Source of the DNA: Elysia chlorotica
Taxonomy: Eukaryota > Mollusca > Gastropoda > Plakobranchidae
Reading direction: 5' to 3'
NCBI GenBank assembly: GCA_003991915.1
Contig: RQTK01000032.1
Span: forward strand, 354,920-418,919
Length of the DNA: 64,000 bases
Numbering within the stretch: position 1 is the first letter of the stretch; each line of letters opens with the position of its first letter. This document shows, one piece after another, positions 37,171-49,070 of this stretch. The notes under the pieces were generated by a model, which saw nothing but the letters and a program-made list of their open reading frames with translations, made no database searches and was not told the origin of the DNA. Position numbers and translations under genes: made by a program.

Positions 37171-37606
37171 TCCATTGACGCTTGTCAGACAGTATGGTTT
37201 TCTTTGTTTTCGCTTGTCTATCTTTTTGTATGTCAGTCTAGTTACATGTCTCTCGCTATCTCCCTCCCTCTTCATTCATTCATTCATTCTTCTATCTATG
37301 TTTTTTCCTCTTTCTGTCTCTCTTTCTATTTCTCTTACTATATATTCCATACCTGCTTCTAGAAAAAGGCACTGGGATCTTGAAGACACGGGCAGGTTTA
37401 TAACAACAAATATTTCTAGGAAATTTAGCGTCCCGTAAACGCGTAGAAAGAACTGCCGTGCTCGACTTTTTTCGCGAAAGGGAAATAAACATATCTCTAG
37501 TCAGGATTAGGCAGTGGGGGAAAGTATGTGGTTACAATGTGCATGAGAGACAGACAGGCAGAGGACTTTGTTTCAACGCCCGGCATTCCACGCTCCCCAC
37601 GGCCCA

Positions 37607-37817
37607 GGCGGACTCAAGTGATAGAGCGTTGGACCGCGGTTCGAATCTCATGCTCGGTCAACAAATTATCTGCCTGATTTTATCTCCTACTGGTTGGGTC
37701 GGTGTCAGTTTTATGTCTCCCTGCCCTGTCTCGTGAGTGGCAGCACATAAAAGTGTCAGAAGCCAGTCTTGGGGCCCGTCCTGGCGTTGGACGTTATGCA
37801 ACCAACCCAACACAACT
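37607..37817 (+). mobile_element. SINE, internally deleted
   Basis: Head with GATAGAGCGTTGG and GGTTCGAATCTCATG, then CTACTGGTTGGGTCGGTGTC and the body. The part between GGGGCCCGTC and GGCGTTGGACGTTA is deleted. Confidence 0.87.
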
Positions 37818-38086
37818 AAACGCTTCCACAGACCTACGCTAGCGGTAAATGCTAGAGAGTTGAAATTCTGACTCAAAGTAAAACATGAACCTTTTAAAAC
37901 AAGAGACGCACAAGTCTCTGATCTTCGTGACATGTCTTTGGTCTCTGTCAAACTATTACGGATTCAAATTTGTAGGAGGTGGGGCTTCGCTTGTCACAGA
38001 CAGACATTGTTTGGTCCAGTCCAGATCCATCCATCACAGCTTTACATGATAACTTCAGTATTCTCTATCTCACTCTGTGTGTGTGT

Positions 38087-38089
<3 letters not shown>

Positions 38090-38153
<64 letters not shown>

Positions 38154-38155
38154 TT
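38090..38155. repeat. (TG)n/(TC)n microsatellite
   Basis: Short TG run then a TC tract, trailing into TATC units. Confidence 0.95.
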
Positions 38156-38487
38156 CTCTCTATCCATCTCACCCACTCTCTCTCGCTTTCTATCTATCTA
38201 ACTCTCTATCTATTCGTCTATCTATCTATCCTTCACAAATAAAATAAAATGCTGGGTCCAAACTTTTAAGGCCTCCCTCAAGGTCCCTGTTCGTTTATTT
38301 TCTTTGGGTGAAATCGAACAAAGCCGAGGCGCAGACAGCAGGGGTACAGGTGCTGATAATCTGCACAATGTGCTACCCCGTGTTAATGCCCTGTGCGACG
38401 TGCTGCATCGTGTGCTAAACCTACAGCCTGACACTCACTGTCAACAGCACAAGTGGTGCGCCTGTAACAGCCAATTTGCATGTCGCT

Positions 38488-40662
38488 CACACAATGCCCT
38501 CTAACCCCGTGTGGTGAAAGAGCTCACCAGGGGCAGGTAACTGGGGAGCTGCCCAGGAAGTCGGCCATTAATGTCCTGGTGGTGACAGCAAGCTGATGCC
38601 TCACGGCTCACCCGGGCCAATAAAGATGCTCTTTTTTATAGGTGTGCTGTAACAGACCACGTCACGTCACGGGAGAACAGAGCACAGGGTCAGGGAATTA
38701 GGGTGGGGTGAGTGGGCGAGCTTTGCTTAGTTAAAGCTTAGTGGAAGTTAGAGTAGTGATGGTTCGTCAGCGCTTGTATGTTCAACTATCATTGGGGACT
38801 ATCAATCTTGTTTCTAGGGACTCGATTGCGGTTTTACCCCTTTTGAGTTCTACACGTTTAAATGACACTCCGCATTCGAAAAGTTGTTTTTTTTTTCGTC
38901 ATTACAAGAAATTATGCCATCTAGCGTGCAGGTTATTGGACTTATAGTTTTACAGTGTTAAGATAACTAATATTCAACTCCTTTTACTTCAAAAAAATAA
39001 TGTTTACTTCAGTGTGTTTGGAGAAATGGTAAACTAAAACTGTTGGAAAATAGACCAGTCCTGCTTTATGTTACGATATTCTAAATAAATATCATTACAC
39101 AATACATATCAAGTCGATACTTGCTAAGTACATCTTTGCTTTGCTGGATCTTCTCTCCTGTGATCTCTTTTGATAAATTCGCATTGCAGTATAATAATAC
39201 AAAAAAGAGCACGGTGCATGATTTTTACATAAGCCAATGTCTTCATTTATGTCCCTTAGAGATTTATTTGTACAGAGTCCACGACATCTGAGCGCCCAAG
39301 GGGTTAACCCCGCTATGGCAATGGAAGCCCACGGAGAATTAAAACTATTGGTATCTTTTGCTATTTGGGTAGGACTATGAATGCACTGAGCCCATGTAAA
39401 TTATTGCTAACATTTTCAGAGAGATTAGGGGCTTGAATTGAATTTTTATAGACGTGATCTGAAAATAGGAGAGTGTTAATGAAATTAGTCATCACACCAG
39501 AGCATAGATAATGTTATCTTTAGGGTGACCTGGACAGACAGGTAGAGACACACACAGAGACATACAAGTTGACAGAAAAACAGATTGATTGTCACACAGA
39601 CTAGATAAAGATGCGGAAGACATGAAGAGCGAGCTAGAGAGACGCAGATTAAAGTAAGCGACATAAAGACAGGCAAAATTAATATAACTCTATGGGAGAA
39701 GAGTATGAACAAAAAGATATAAGTGTAGGCTTACTATGTATACCGACAATTTTACGTACTGGTATACCGCAATAAGATGGAGATACCGTCAAAGAACCAC
39801 CCTGAACATTTCATTAAACATTGAATAATTTATCATCATCTCACATATGCTCACAATATCATTAGAGTAGATAATGCTGCATGTATTTCACAAAGAGTAA
39901 TTTGTGCGGCTAAGTTGGAAAACTTGGGCTATGTTCAACAGCCAGAAGCATTTCTAATTAAGACCTGTGGAGCTCTTTTGTCATAAATAACGTCGTTTCC
40001 TCATTTGGTGCGTCACTACTGTATTATCTTTTAAGGTAGAAACATACTATATTAATTTTTATTCAAATTAAGCAGATTCCAGTTTTGTATTTGTTTGTTT
40101 GTTTGTTGTTGTTTTTTTTTTTTGTTTTTTTAAATAAGCCATTTCTCTATGATAAACATTTGAATATCTATATGTTATGATGAGGTTTTTCTTCCACACG
40201 AATCTCCCCAGTAACCAACTGTCTACCGTAACTATACAGTTTTCACATATTTTCTTGACAATATGTACGAAAACACATTTCCCCTAAAAATGAGACATTA
40301 ATAACATAAAACTAACGTCAGAAAAACAAGATAAGGGAAGATATTTATACTCCGACCATTAGGAGGGAAGATGTCAGTAGAGCCCGTTATTATTTTCCTT
40401 TTAGTTTTTCCTCTTTTTATCAAACCGTCTTTTTGCAATCTTTATTGCGCTGTAAAATATGTATTAGAAACTATTCTATTTCATTCAAATTTTTTTGCCT
40501 AAGTAATCAGGCCACAATTATCAAAGCGTGAAAATAAATGTCTATATTTCTTTTTAAAATCAGATTACAATGACACAGATCTCTCACTGAATTCACGCTT
40601 CTGTCTTTTCGCTTGTAAAATACAATACAGCGAAGTGAAAATTTTTTACAACTAAGGGAATT

Positions 40663-40732
<70 letters not shown>

Positions 40733-40885
40733 ATGTACTTTTCGTCTCCTTTGTTGATATGTGCGAGTGTTCCCATTAGAGTGTCCTGACGCTTATTTTT
40801 ACTGTCTTCCTGGTTTTTGCATAGAACGCATTGTATCACTTAACAAGCGATTTAATCCGTGTAATATAATCTTTTAAATGAGTAA
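38488..40885 (+). repeat. Interior B+C, copy 2, without inverted-repeat arms
   Basis: B (38488-38790) and C (38791-40885) are directly joined here, while in copy 1 about 2.43 kb (28470-30902) separates them. Similarity ends at the same points where the inverted-repeat arms begin in copy 1. This copy differs by an expanded (CT)n at 40667-40731, where copy 1 has only CTCTCTCTG near 32894, and by a poly-T/TTTG insertion near 40090-40130. Confidence 0.9.
40667..40731. repeat. (CT)n expansion inside segment C
   Basis: About 32 CT units at the point where the other copy has only four, so this microsatellite grew after the copies separated. Confidence 0.95.
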
Positions 40886-41540
40886 CCAACCTTTTTGTGA
40901 AAAGGCATTCCCCATTAACTTTTTTTTGTTTATTTATGCCTAATTACTGAATAACATAAACCTAGATTCTAAAAAGTATTATTATATCAAGAGAAACTAC
41001 TTAACTGCAACACGAGACCGTGCCTCGAACGATGACGTGATGATCCTAGACAAAAATATAGAGAAAATCTAGATCTAGTTAACCAGATCTATTCAACGCA
41101 GAGAGGTTTAAGCATCGTGTAGTAAAAACTCACCGGTTAACCTGGACTGTGGGTGAGTTTTGGCAGTGAATGGAGTGAGGCTGAATGCAGGCTTGTCTGG
41201 TATCAGCCTGTAATTTGAGTAATATGTGTGGCGGCATGGGGTGACATTCCTGAATCTATCAGTATCAGGACTAGATCTAAACCATGCACATGTGTGGTTA
41301 TAAGCTTAGTTAGATCTAGCTCTACACTAGCTCTGTTGGGCTTCGCTCGTATCGGGGTTTTTAAGAGGTTTTACTTCTAGTTTATTGGCGTAAATGATAT
41401 GGTTTGTTGTTTTTTTTCTTTAAAAGCTGTGTTGATGGTGATGGCATCTTTAGTGCTTTTAAATTTTGCTCTTGCTATTCAAAAAATGCGGCATATCTTT
41501 TACGGTCTGTGTCCCTCTGACCTCTCTCTTTCTTTCTCTT

Positions 41541-41594
<54 letters not shown>

Positions 41595-41596
<2 letters not shown>

Positions 41597-41713
41597 GGTA
41601 TCCCCGCCCTGTCTCGTGTGTGGCAGCACATAAAATTGTCAGACGTCCGTCTTGGGGCCCGTCCACAATATAGCCTATATAGTGCTGATGTTGGACGTTA
41701 AACCCAACTCAAC
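41595..41713 (+). mobile_element. SINE body, head replaced by (TC)n
   Basis: The body from ATGGTATCCCCGCCC to TTGGACGTTAAACCC directly follows a TC tract (41548-41594), which takes the place of the tRNA head. Confidence 0.88.
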
Positions 41714-41714
41714 G

Positions 41715-41753
<39 letters not shown>

Positions 41754-41810
41754 TCTCTATCTATCTCTATCTCTCTCACTCTCTCTCTCGTACTGGCGGG
41801 GGGGGGGGGG
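41714..41810. repeat. (CT)n tract and poly-G run
   Basis: CT/TATC tract to 41790, then a G run of about 14 bases at 41798-41812 abutting the next SINE. Confidence 0.93.
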
Positions 41811-42032
41811 GGCGAACTGGCTCAAATGGTAGAGCGTTGGTCTCCAGGTCGGGAGGTCGGCGATTCGAATTCCATGAACAGCTAATTTATTTGTCCAATT
41901 TTCGCTCCGGCAACTGGAGGAGTCACGGTATCCCCGTCTTGTCTCGTGTGTAAGACGTCAGACGTCAGTTTTGGGGTCCGTCAACAATATTGCCTATATA
42001 GTGCTGACATTGGACGTTAAACCAAACCAACC

Positions 42033-42033
<1 letters not shown>
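41811..42033 (+). mobile_element. SINE, variant head
   Basis: Head GGCGAACTGGCTCAAATGG with B box GCGATTCGAATTCC, then a body lacking the ACTGGTTGGGTCGGTGTC junction, ending TTGGACGTTAAACCAAACC. A CT tract (42034-42080) starts right at its 3' end. Confidence 0.88.
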
Positions 42034-42074
<41 letters not shown>

Positions 42075-42270
42075 GTCTCTCTGTGCTTTGCAAGATCATT
42101 TCTAGAGATCAGTGTTAATAGGGTTCTATTTTATAGAGGTTATGTAAGTATCATCTTACCCTTTTTACTGTAAAGAAAATCTTTTAAAATGATTTTATGT
42201 ATCCTTTAATGGGGTGTTATCACAGCTAACGGCATTAACTCGACAACCCATTGATGATTTTCCTGTTTAA

Positions 42271-42470
<200 letters not shown>

Positions 42471-42722
42471 TATGATAACATTGTTGTTGTTTTTAATGAG
42501 AAAAAAGCGTAAATATAGGCGTACATACACAAAAACACATTCCTATGACTAAAGGGTGGCGCCAATTACGAAAATAGTGATGCAATTTAACAGGTATTAA
42601 GGTGAATCAATGTGCGACGTACAAAACACACTCACAAATTTATAACACGTGCTTTATAGTGAGATTATATTGCTACCTCATCAGTGTCATGGTTAATTAG
42701 TTCTAAATTCAATTTGTTTTCT

Positions 42723-42923
42723 TTATCGCCCTTTTCCACACTTTTTCCTGATTATGAACCAAACTTTACTGAGCTGGTCTTTTCCTTTTACTTTGCCATA
42801 GTTAGGGCCAATGACCGCTACAACTGAGTGGTCGTCGACCTTTTCGACTCTATAGTGACCAGTTGTTACTCCGCTATAATAACTTTTGACAGCAATTCTA
42901 TGATAATCATGATGAGGTGCCAT
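42723..42923 (-). pseudogene. Orphan open frame, unknown
   Basis: Sixty-six codons from ATG with unusually protein-like composition (HRIAVKSYYSGVTTG, VVAVIGPNYGKV, LSKVWFIIRKK), lying between a GAT microsatellite and a SINE head. No splice partners, no family recognised. It could be a decayed exon or transposon fragment. Confidence 0.2.
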
Positions 42924-42927
42924 ATGC

Positions 42928-43005
42928 CCGTTAGCTCAGTCATGTAATGCTCTGGGCTGAAGGGCAGGAGGTCTACGGTTCAAATCACAGATAGTGACCC
43001 TCCAC
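42928..43005 (+). repeat. tRNA-like SINE head
   Basis: GCCCGTTAGCTCAGTCATG A box region and GGTTCAAATCACAG B box, spaced as in a tRNA. A tail similar to GGATTCTTTAGAAAGCC follows rather than the common SINE body. Confidence 0.55.
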
Positions 43006-43332
43006 CCATATAGGATTCTTTAGAAAGCCTGTAAGACGTGAAGCTATGAGTACTGTGACATAACTATAGCAAATTTGTCAAACCATGCAAACACCAAAAT
43101 GTACATTTTAGCCAAAAGAAAGTATAGGAAATACATACAAATGTACTTTTTGATGTAAGGTTAACAGCTTTGGTTTTGTACTGCATTAGAGTGAGTGTAA
43201 GTGGCTACCACAGTGAACATTTGTCCGTCATAAGGCAATGAACAGACGTCTGTTGTTGACAGTTCAGTGAAGGCCCAGTAATAAATTACATTGTTTGGAT
43301 TTTCTGATTCAGGGGTGGGTGCATCTGACAGG

Positions 43333-43336
<4 letters not shown>

Positions 43337-43370
<34 letters not shown>

Positions 43371-43441
43371 TAAAGGGAGAGACGGATAAGTCAGAATTTA
43401 TTAAACAGGACTGGTTGCAGTAGAAGTAGTAGTAGAAGTAA

Positions 43442-43520
<79 letters not shown>

Positions 43521-43540
43521 TGTAGTAGTAGTTGCAGCAG
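43337..43540. repeat. (GA)n and (GTA)n microsatellites
   Basis: GA at 43337-43370 and GTA/AGT at 43421-43530, separated by 50 bases of unique sequence. Confidence 0.95.
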
Positions 43541-44031
43541 TTAAAGTAAAACTTTTGGTTGAAATCATTGTATTTGTTGTATTACTAATAGTAGCATCAG
43601 TAACTGTAGTTACAGACTCGTTATACAAGCGTTCATTGTTTTTACGAGGCCGTTTCTAGATGAAGCTAAAGATAGAAGTTAATCTGAAGAAATAAAAATA
43701 TAAAGCATGTTTTTTTTTTTTCATCGTTACATAAAATGGTTGGGAAATCGCTCATATCTTACAGTGCGTGCACTCTCTCAAGTGTAGTATAAACTTACAA
43801 GCTTGAAATTTGCTCAGAATACAATAATGTAGAGATTGATGTCTAACACATAGAGCTTTGAAGTTGGAACAAAGATTAAAGTTTCTCGTTGGATAGGGAG
43901 AGACAAAGGATTCAAGGTCGTAAAATCTCTCCATCTCTTTCGCTCTCTCTTTCTTTCTATGTCTTTCTTTCTCTCTTTCCCTATCTCTTTTTCCTCTCTC
44001 TTTTTTCTATCTTTTTGTTTCCCTGTCTCTC

Positions 44032-44330
44032 TATCTCTGGGGGGGCGCTGTGGTCTAAGGGTAGATATCTCTGGGGGGCGCTGTGGTCTAAGGGTAGAAC
44101 ATCGGCTTCCGACGCAAAAGGTCCCGAGTTCGAATCCTGGCTGTTGCGTTCCCTACTGGTTGGGTCGGTGTCGGTATAATGTGACCGGCTGAGACAGGAG
44201 TCATGGTATCCCCGCCCTGTCTCGTGTGTGGCAGCACATAAAATTGTCAGACGTCCGTCTTGGGGCCCGTCCACAATATAGCCTATATAGTGCTGCTGTT
44301 GGACGTTAAACCAACCCAACCCAACCCAAC
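44032..44330 (+). mobile_element. SINE, complete, with duplicated head start
   Basis: Complete copy at 44073-44330: GGGGGGCGCTGTGGTC, B box GAGTTCGAATCCTGG, junction TACTGGTTGGGTCGGTGTCG, body, TTGGACGTTAAACC and a (CCAAC)n tail. Its first 26 bases with 7 bases of flank (TATCTCT) are present twice in tandem at 44032-44065 and 44066-44098, giving a partial extra A-box region. Confidence 0.94.
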
Positions 44331-44610
44331 TCCAACCATTTCTATCTCTACCATACATACACAAATACGCCACTCCTCATATCTATCGACCCCCCCCCCC
44401 TTTTCCCCTCAAGTGCTTGAATATCTTCAGATAAGTTTCCGATAGTGAGATGCATAACCACACCCAAAACGTTGCATAACAGCATCTGTGCGACCTTAGG
44501 AACAATTTTGATGTGTTCTTGCTTTTTAGATACGCATAAAGCTTTGATGTACACTGATGGATAAAGACCCAGGGGTATAAGGAAGAGGTCTATGTTCGTC
44601 AGCCTCGCTA

Positions 44611-44682
44611 GAGGCGCCAGTGGCTCAGTTGATAGCTCTCTGACTGACGAGTGAGAGTTCAAAGGTTTAAATCTGAACTAGG
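44611..44682 (+). repeat. tRNA-like SINE head
   Basis: GGCGCCAGTGGCTCAGTTG A box and GGTTTAAATCTGAAC B-box-like sequence. Confidence 0.5.
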
Positions 44683-44867
44683 GATAGCGTCCTCTATTTA
44701 GAGGAATTTTCAGTAATTCTTATCAGAGATTACATCAGAGGTATTTCCCTGGAAGGAAATTGGCTTGTTTAAAAAGTGGAATATGTAGCCAAATCTAGTA
44801 TATCTAAAATTCACAATTTTTGTTTAGTTTTCACGTTCCTTAGCTTTCTTGTATAAACTATTCTGAG

Positions 44868-44935
44868 ATGAGATTTGAATCTCGGACCTCCTGCTCATCA
44901 GTTCAGAACATTGCCGGCTGCGCTATCTAGCGTTC
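44868..44935 (-). repeat. tRNA-like SINE head
   Basis: GATTTGAATCTCGGACC inverted B box, then CTCCTGCTCATCAG and the inverted A box. The same CCTCCTGCTC core recurs at 47040, 60920 and 63800, so it is a distinct short family. Confidence 0.6.
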
Positions 44936-45274
44936 CCACTCCCTTCCTTTCCCACCATGTTGACGGATTTAAGAGAAGCCGGGCATAAATAGCCATATCC
45001 ATTAGACCTACTAGATCCAACCAAGATAAATCAACATCGGCCATTTTGCAAAAAAAAATAGAGCGGTGAGTAATGTCGACATGATAGTAGTACAGTCTTT
45101 GCGATTTACATGAATATAATGTATGACATAATCACGCACCTAAGGCGTGGGATTCTATGATCACTCATTGGCTCCCTAAGTATATGATAGAGCTTTGATT
45201 GGACGCCTTTACCTATCGTCTTTGTTTTCGCTATCGGCCTCGTAGTCGCAAGGCTTCGAATACGCCATCGCCCG

Positions 45275-45950
45275 TCTCTGAAACGAATCAGCGCCTTGTC
45301 TGAGAGCTTCGTGGTTTTAAGGGAAAAGTTGTTAGGTGCTTGCATCACAGCTGAAAATGATGCATCTCTCAGCTCTTGTTTTGTTTTGTTTTTCATTGCT
45401 CTTTTTGTTTTGATTTTGTTTTAGATCTTCAACCAAGAAGATAACTCAAAAGCAGCCCTGCTCATTTTATTTTTTTTTTAATCGGCCGAGGCCAAATACG
45501 ATAGGAAAATTGGTCGGAGATAACTGTTCTTGAAGGTCGGCGAATTGGCAAAAACGGTAGGGCGTTGGGCGGTTTGAACCCACGATCGAGCAAATTTTAT
45601 TGTTGGATTTCGTGCTTAGTTGGTTCAGTCGGTGTCGGTATAATGTGAAAAACTGAACAGAGACTGAGACATTGTCTCTGTGTTTTCATCTAAATTCGTC
45701 AGATTTCAGTCTTGTGTCCCGTCGTCGCAGATAATTCTCTTTTGGAACTAAGAAGGCGTCAAACTAAATTGAAACTGGGCGAAAGCTTCTCCATTGCAAA
45801 GAATAACTCTTGTTGATAGATAATAATGTCATCGTTATCTCCCTTGTACGAAGCAACGCCCTGTCTTGGAGTTGTGTGGTGCATGCATCGCAGTGCACCA
45901 CAGCTGAAAGTGATGCATCTCTCAGTTTCTTTGTTTTCCTTTGTTGAATT
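45275..45950. repeat. Diverged direct repeat pair
   Basis: About 45275-45395 and 45845-45945 share CACAGCTGAAA-TGATGCATCTCTCAG and neighbouring pieces. A diverged SINE (45538-45735) and other sequence lie between them. Confidence 0.6.
45538..45735 (+). mobile_element. Diverged SINE
   Basis: Head with GGTAGGGCGTTGG and GGTTTGAACCCACG, junction TTGGTTCAGTCGGTGTCGG, and body trace GTCAGATTTCAGTCTTG; the tail is lost. Confidence 0.7.
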
Positions 45951-46025
45951 TTAAGGGGTATAGGTGCTTTGCTTTTGTATGTAGTTTTTAAAAATCCTAG
46001 AGTTCCATTATAGTTTGAAATTGCA

Positions 46026-46026
<1 letters not shown>

Positions 46027-46086
<60 letters not shown>
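46027..46086. repeat. (AG)n microsatellite
   Basis: About 29 AG units. Confidence 0.96.
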
Positions 46087-46089
<3 letters not shown>

Positions 46090-46469
46090 CTTAATGTGTG
46101 TGAGCAATGAGGAAAAGGTTGATGGGGGATTTCTTATTTTAAAGAAGGCATTTTGCTTTATTTTGTTTTTGTTTTTTGAAATATGTGGAATCGTAACTTC
46201 TCAAGGTTAAAGAAATGAACGCGCTAAATGTGGAGAGAGCAACGAAGCTTTTACACTGACTATTTGTGTGGTATATGGGGATAAAACGAAACGAAGGTTT
46301 TGGTCTTACTGGTAAAAATAATATTGAAAGGAAAAACAATTTTCATTCTGTTACCTCAGCTATCTTTATTGAATCGTCATGGATATTCGAGGGGGGTGTT
46401 GGGTGCTTTTTTTTTAAAAATCTGTTATCCAGAATTATGGATTGTGTGATGATCCCTGCATTTGGGGCG

Positions 46470-46622
46470 ATGGCTGGCTGAGACAAATATCCAATGTCTG
46501 GTGTGTGGCAGCTCATAAAATTGTCAGACGTTAGTCTTTGGGCCTGTCTAGCCTATCTAGCCTATAATTTGTAGTGTTAATGTTGCTCGTTAACAATTAA
46601 CTCAACTCAACTAACTCAACGT
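46470..46622 (+). mobile_element. SINE body fragment
   Basis: GGCTGAGACAA, TGTGTGGCAGC, TCAGACGTTAGTCTTTGGGC and a TAACTCAACTCAAC tail; the head is absent and the core is diverged. Confidence 0.75.
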
Positions 46623-47027
46623 CTTGGAGAGGTAAAAACCTCAGACGGTGGTGCTTTGGAGTAGAAGGTACAAGGTCATAACTGAACATCGTGCCAATGA
46701 TTAATTATTAATTAAAGAGTTAATTTCATAGACTAAGATCCGCTCAGTTAGTGTGCAGTATATCCAGATCAAAACTACGATCAATGGGTTCAGATCTTAT
46801 TTCATAATATACATTCAAAATTTAAACATTTTCATTGTTTTATTGCCAGTAGTCCTTAAATGATTTCAATGTTATGTTAAGGAAAAACAGTGGGGCTAAG
46901 AGAAAATAATGATTGGTTGCTTTCATGGAATTGTAAAAACTGAGGAGGTAGTCTTTGATTAGTTCAACGCCCGTAAGATGCACAAAGAATACTTTAATAT
47001 TATGGTCGTGGGGAAACAGCTAAGATT

Positions 47028-47092
47028 CGAACCGTGGACCTCCTGCTCTAGAGATTTGTTAACGTCTAAGCCATTGGCAGATACCTAAAATG
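47028..47092 (-). repeat. tRNA-like SINE head
   Basis: AAGATTCGAACCGTGG inverted B box with CCTCCTGCTC, then the inverted A box. Confidence 0.55.
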
Positions 47093-47566
47093 AAGTGGGC
47101 GTGAATACATCATCATTTTGTTTAAATAGTGATAACAAACCTCAACAAAATCTCAACAGCTACCATAATGGGCGTGCATGTATTTTGATACCGGGCTTAT
47201 CTCAGATGCAGATCCCCATCTCTTGTTGATTGAATCGTTGGCACCAACATTATTTTATATCATCGGAGTGTAGGCGTGGAACATTACATGTTTACATCAT
47301 CAGCGTGGTAAAAACATCTTTCATCAGCGCTGACTGAATCAGGACCTATCCAGTTCGCAGTGAAATCTTTCTCATGTCAGTGGAATTTCAACTATTCTGT
47401 CAGCATCCAAGGTAGTTTGGGTGGCTTGTAATACTTAGATCGGGTGCAGATACAAATATTTATATGGAGGAGCGCTCCTTTCTGCGTGCGACTTGTGTGA
47501 ATGGAAGCGATTCCTAAACATACACGCCTCGTTGCCGTTTTCTAGCACTTTTTTTTCTCTTTTTTT

Positions 47567-47567
<1 letters not shown>

Positions 47568-47597
<30 letters not shown>

Positions 47598-47600
47598 ATA
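47568..47600. repeat. (TA)n(TG)n microsatellite
   Basis: TA run followed by TG run. Confidence 0.92.
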
Positions 47601-48229
47601 TCTATGTATTTGTTTGTTATCACGAAGAAATAAAATAAAACAGCATGTAGGAAAATGACCAACCTACCATGCAAAATGAAGGCAAAGAGTAAAGGAACAA
47701 AAATCTCTATCAACTACCTCTGCACTGAACTAACCGGAGCATTTTGACGAAAGCTTTATTTTATACGCTTACTGTATGTAGCCGCGATCCCATAATTTTC
47801 CTCATTCCTCATTTTGGAGAAATAATGACATTTATTATATCGAGTGTAAAGAGGTGATAGGGGTCTTAAATGAGGGTTTCGAGATATTTTGAATAACAGT
47901 AGTTGAAAAACATTCATCTTTTAGACGCGGCTTTGCACTAGAAATTCAACCTTCAACATCAAACTCGTTAGAAGCGAACTAGATCTAGCTTTTTTTAGCC
48001 AGGAAAGTTAATGACGCAATTATTTTTTGCGTCCAGAGTTAACCATACATGCATGCAAGGTACAGGATTGCTACCTTATGATTTTGAACTGAAAGATAAA
48101 CTGACCATTAAACGCCTGATTGCAAGAGGATATTTATTCAACATACAACGTGTAATAGCAGTGTAGCTTGGAGATTCAGGATGAATATAATAGATATGTG
48201 CAGATAACAATACACAACTAGATGTTTCC

Positions 48230-48345
48230 TTGTTGCTTAGCGTCCAATTTCAGCAATATATTGGTTATATTGTGAACGGGCGCCATGACTAACGTCTGAC
48301 AATTTTACGTGTTGCCGCACAAAGACAGTGCGGAGATACTCCTGT
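48230..48345 (-). mobile_element. SINE body fragment
   Basis: The inverted tail AGCGTCCAAT, then ATATTGTGAACGGG and AACGTCTGACAATTTTACGTG, matching the main SINE body; no head. Confidence 0.78.
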
Positions 48346-48955
48346 TTTTTTGTGTTTTTGTTTTGTTTTTTCAAATGTTCACCCCAACATGAGATGCCAA
48401 AGGTCAGAGCACAATCACCTATTCCACAAATCAGTGTTATTGTCGTCAGTCATGAGTCCAGTCGGTACAGTGTCTAACTGGCTCATTCTCGTTCTCTCTC
48501 TTTCTTTATCTCTTTCTGTCTCTCTTTTTCTCTCCGTCTCTCTCTCTCTCTCTCTCTATCCCCCTCCCACGCTATATGTGCTCTATCCCTCTCAAACCGT
48601 CTCAGAAGCGCTTTTAAGTTGAGTGTAGGCACAACAAACTCCATTAAGAGGAATCTCCCCATAGTATCAAACACACAAACACCCGTCATCTCCTCTTCCT
48701 GCACTTGAATCAAACAGGCTCAGCACTTTCAGACATTTATCAAATGGAAAACGTGCATATTAATAAAAGACACACAGACACTAAGGTTATTTGTTTAGAA
48801 CAAAAGGAACTTGTGTGAGCAAGAACGTAAACCCTTTCTGTATCTTTTATCAAGCAGAAAGAAAGATAATTATACTTAAAACTCAAAAGAAGGCCGAGAG
48901 GTCAAGAATAAAAAGGGAGGACTGAGATGGGGAAAAACAGCAGCATTAGAAGTAG

Positions 48956-48959
48956 TTAT

Positions 48960-49030
<71 letters not shown>

Positions 49031-49070
49031 CAGCAGCAGCAGTAGCACAAGCAGCAGCAGCAGCACGCAG
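48956..49070. repeat. (CAG)n/(TAG)n compound microsatellite
   Basis: Alternating blocks of CAG and TAG repeats; the minus frame is poly-Thr/poly-Ala and repeat-derived. Confidence 0.95.
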
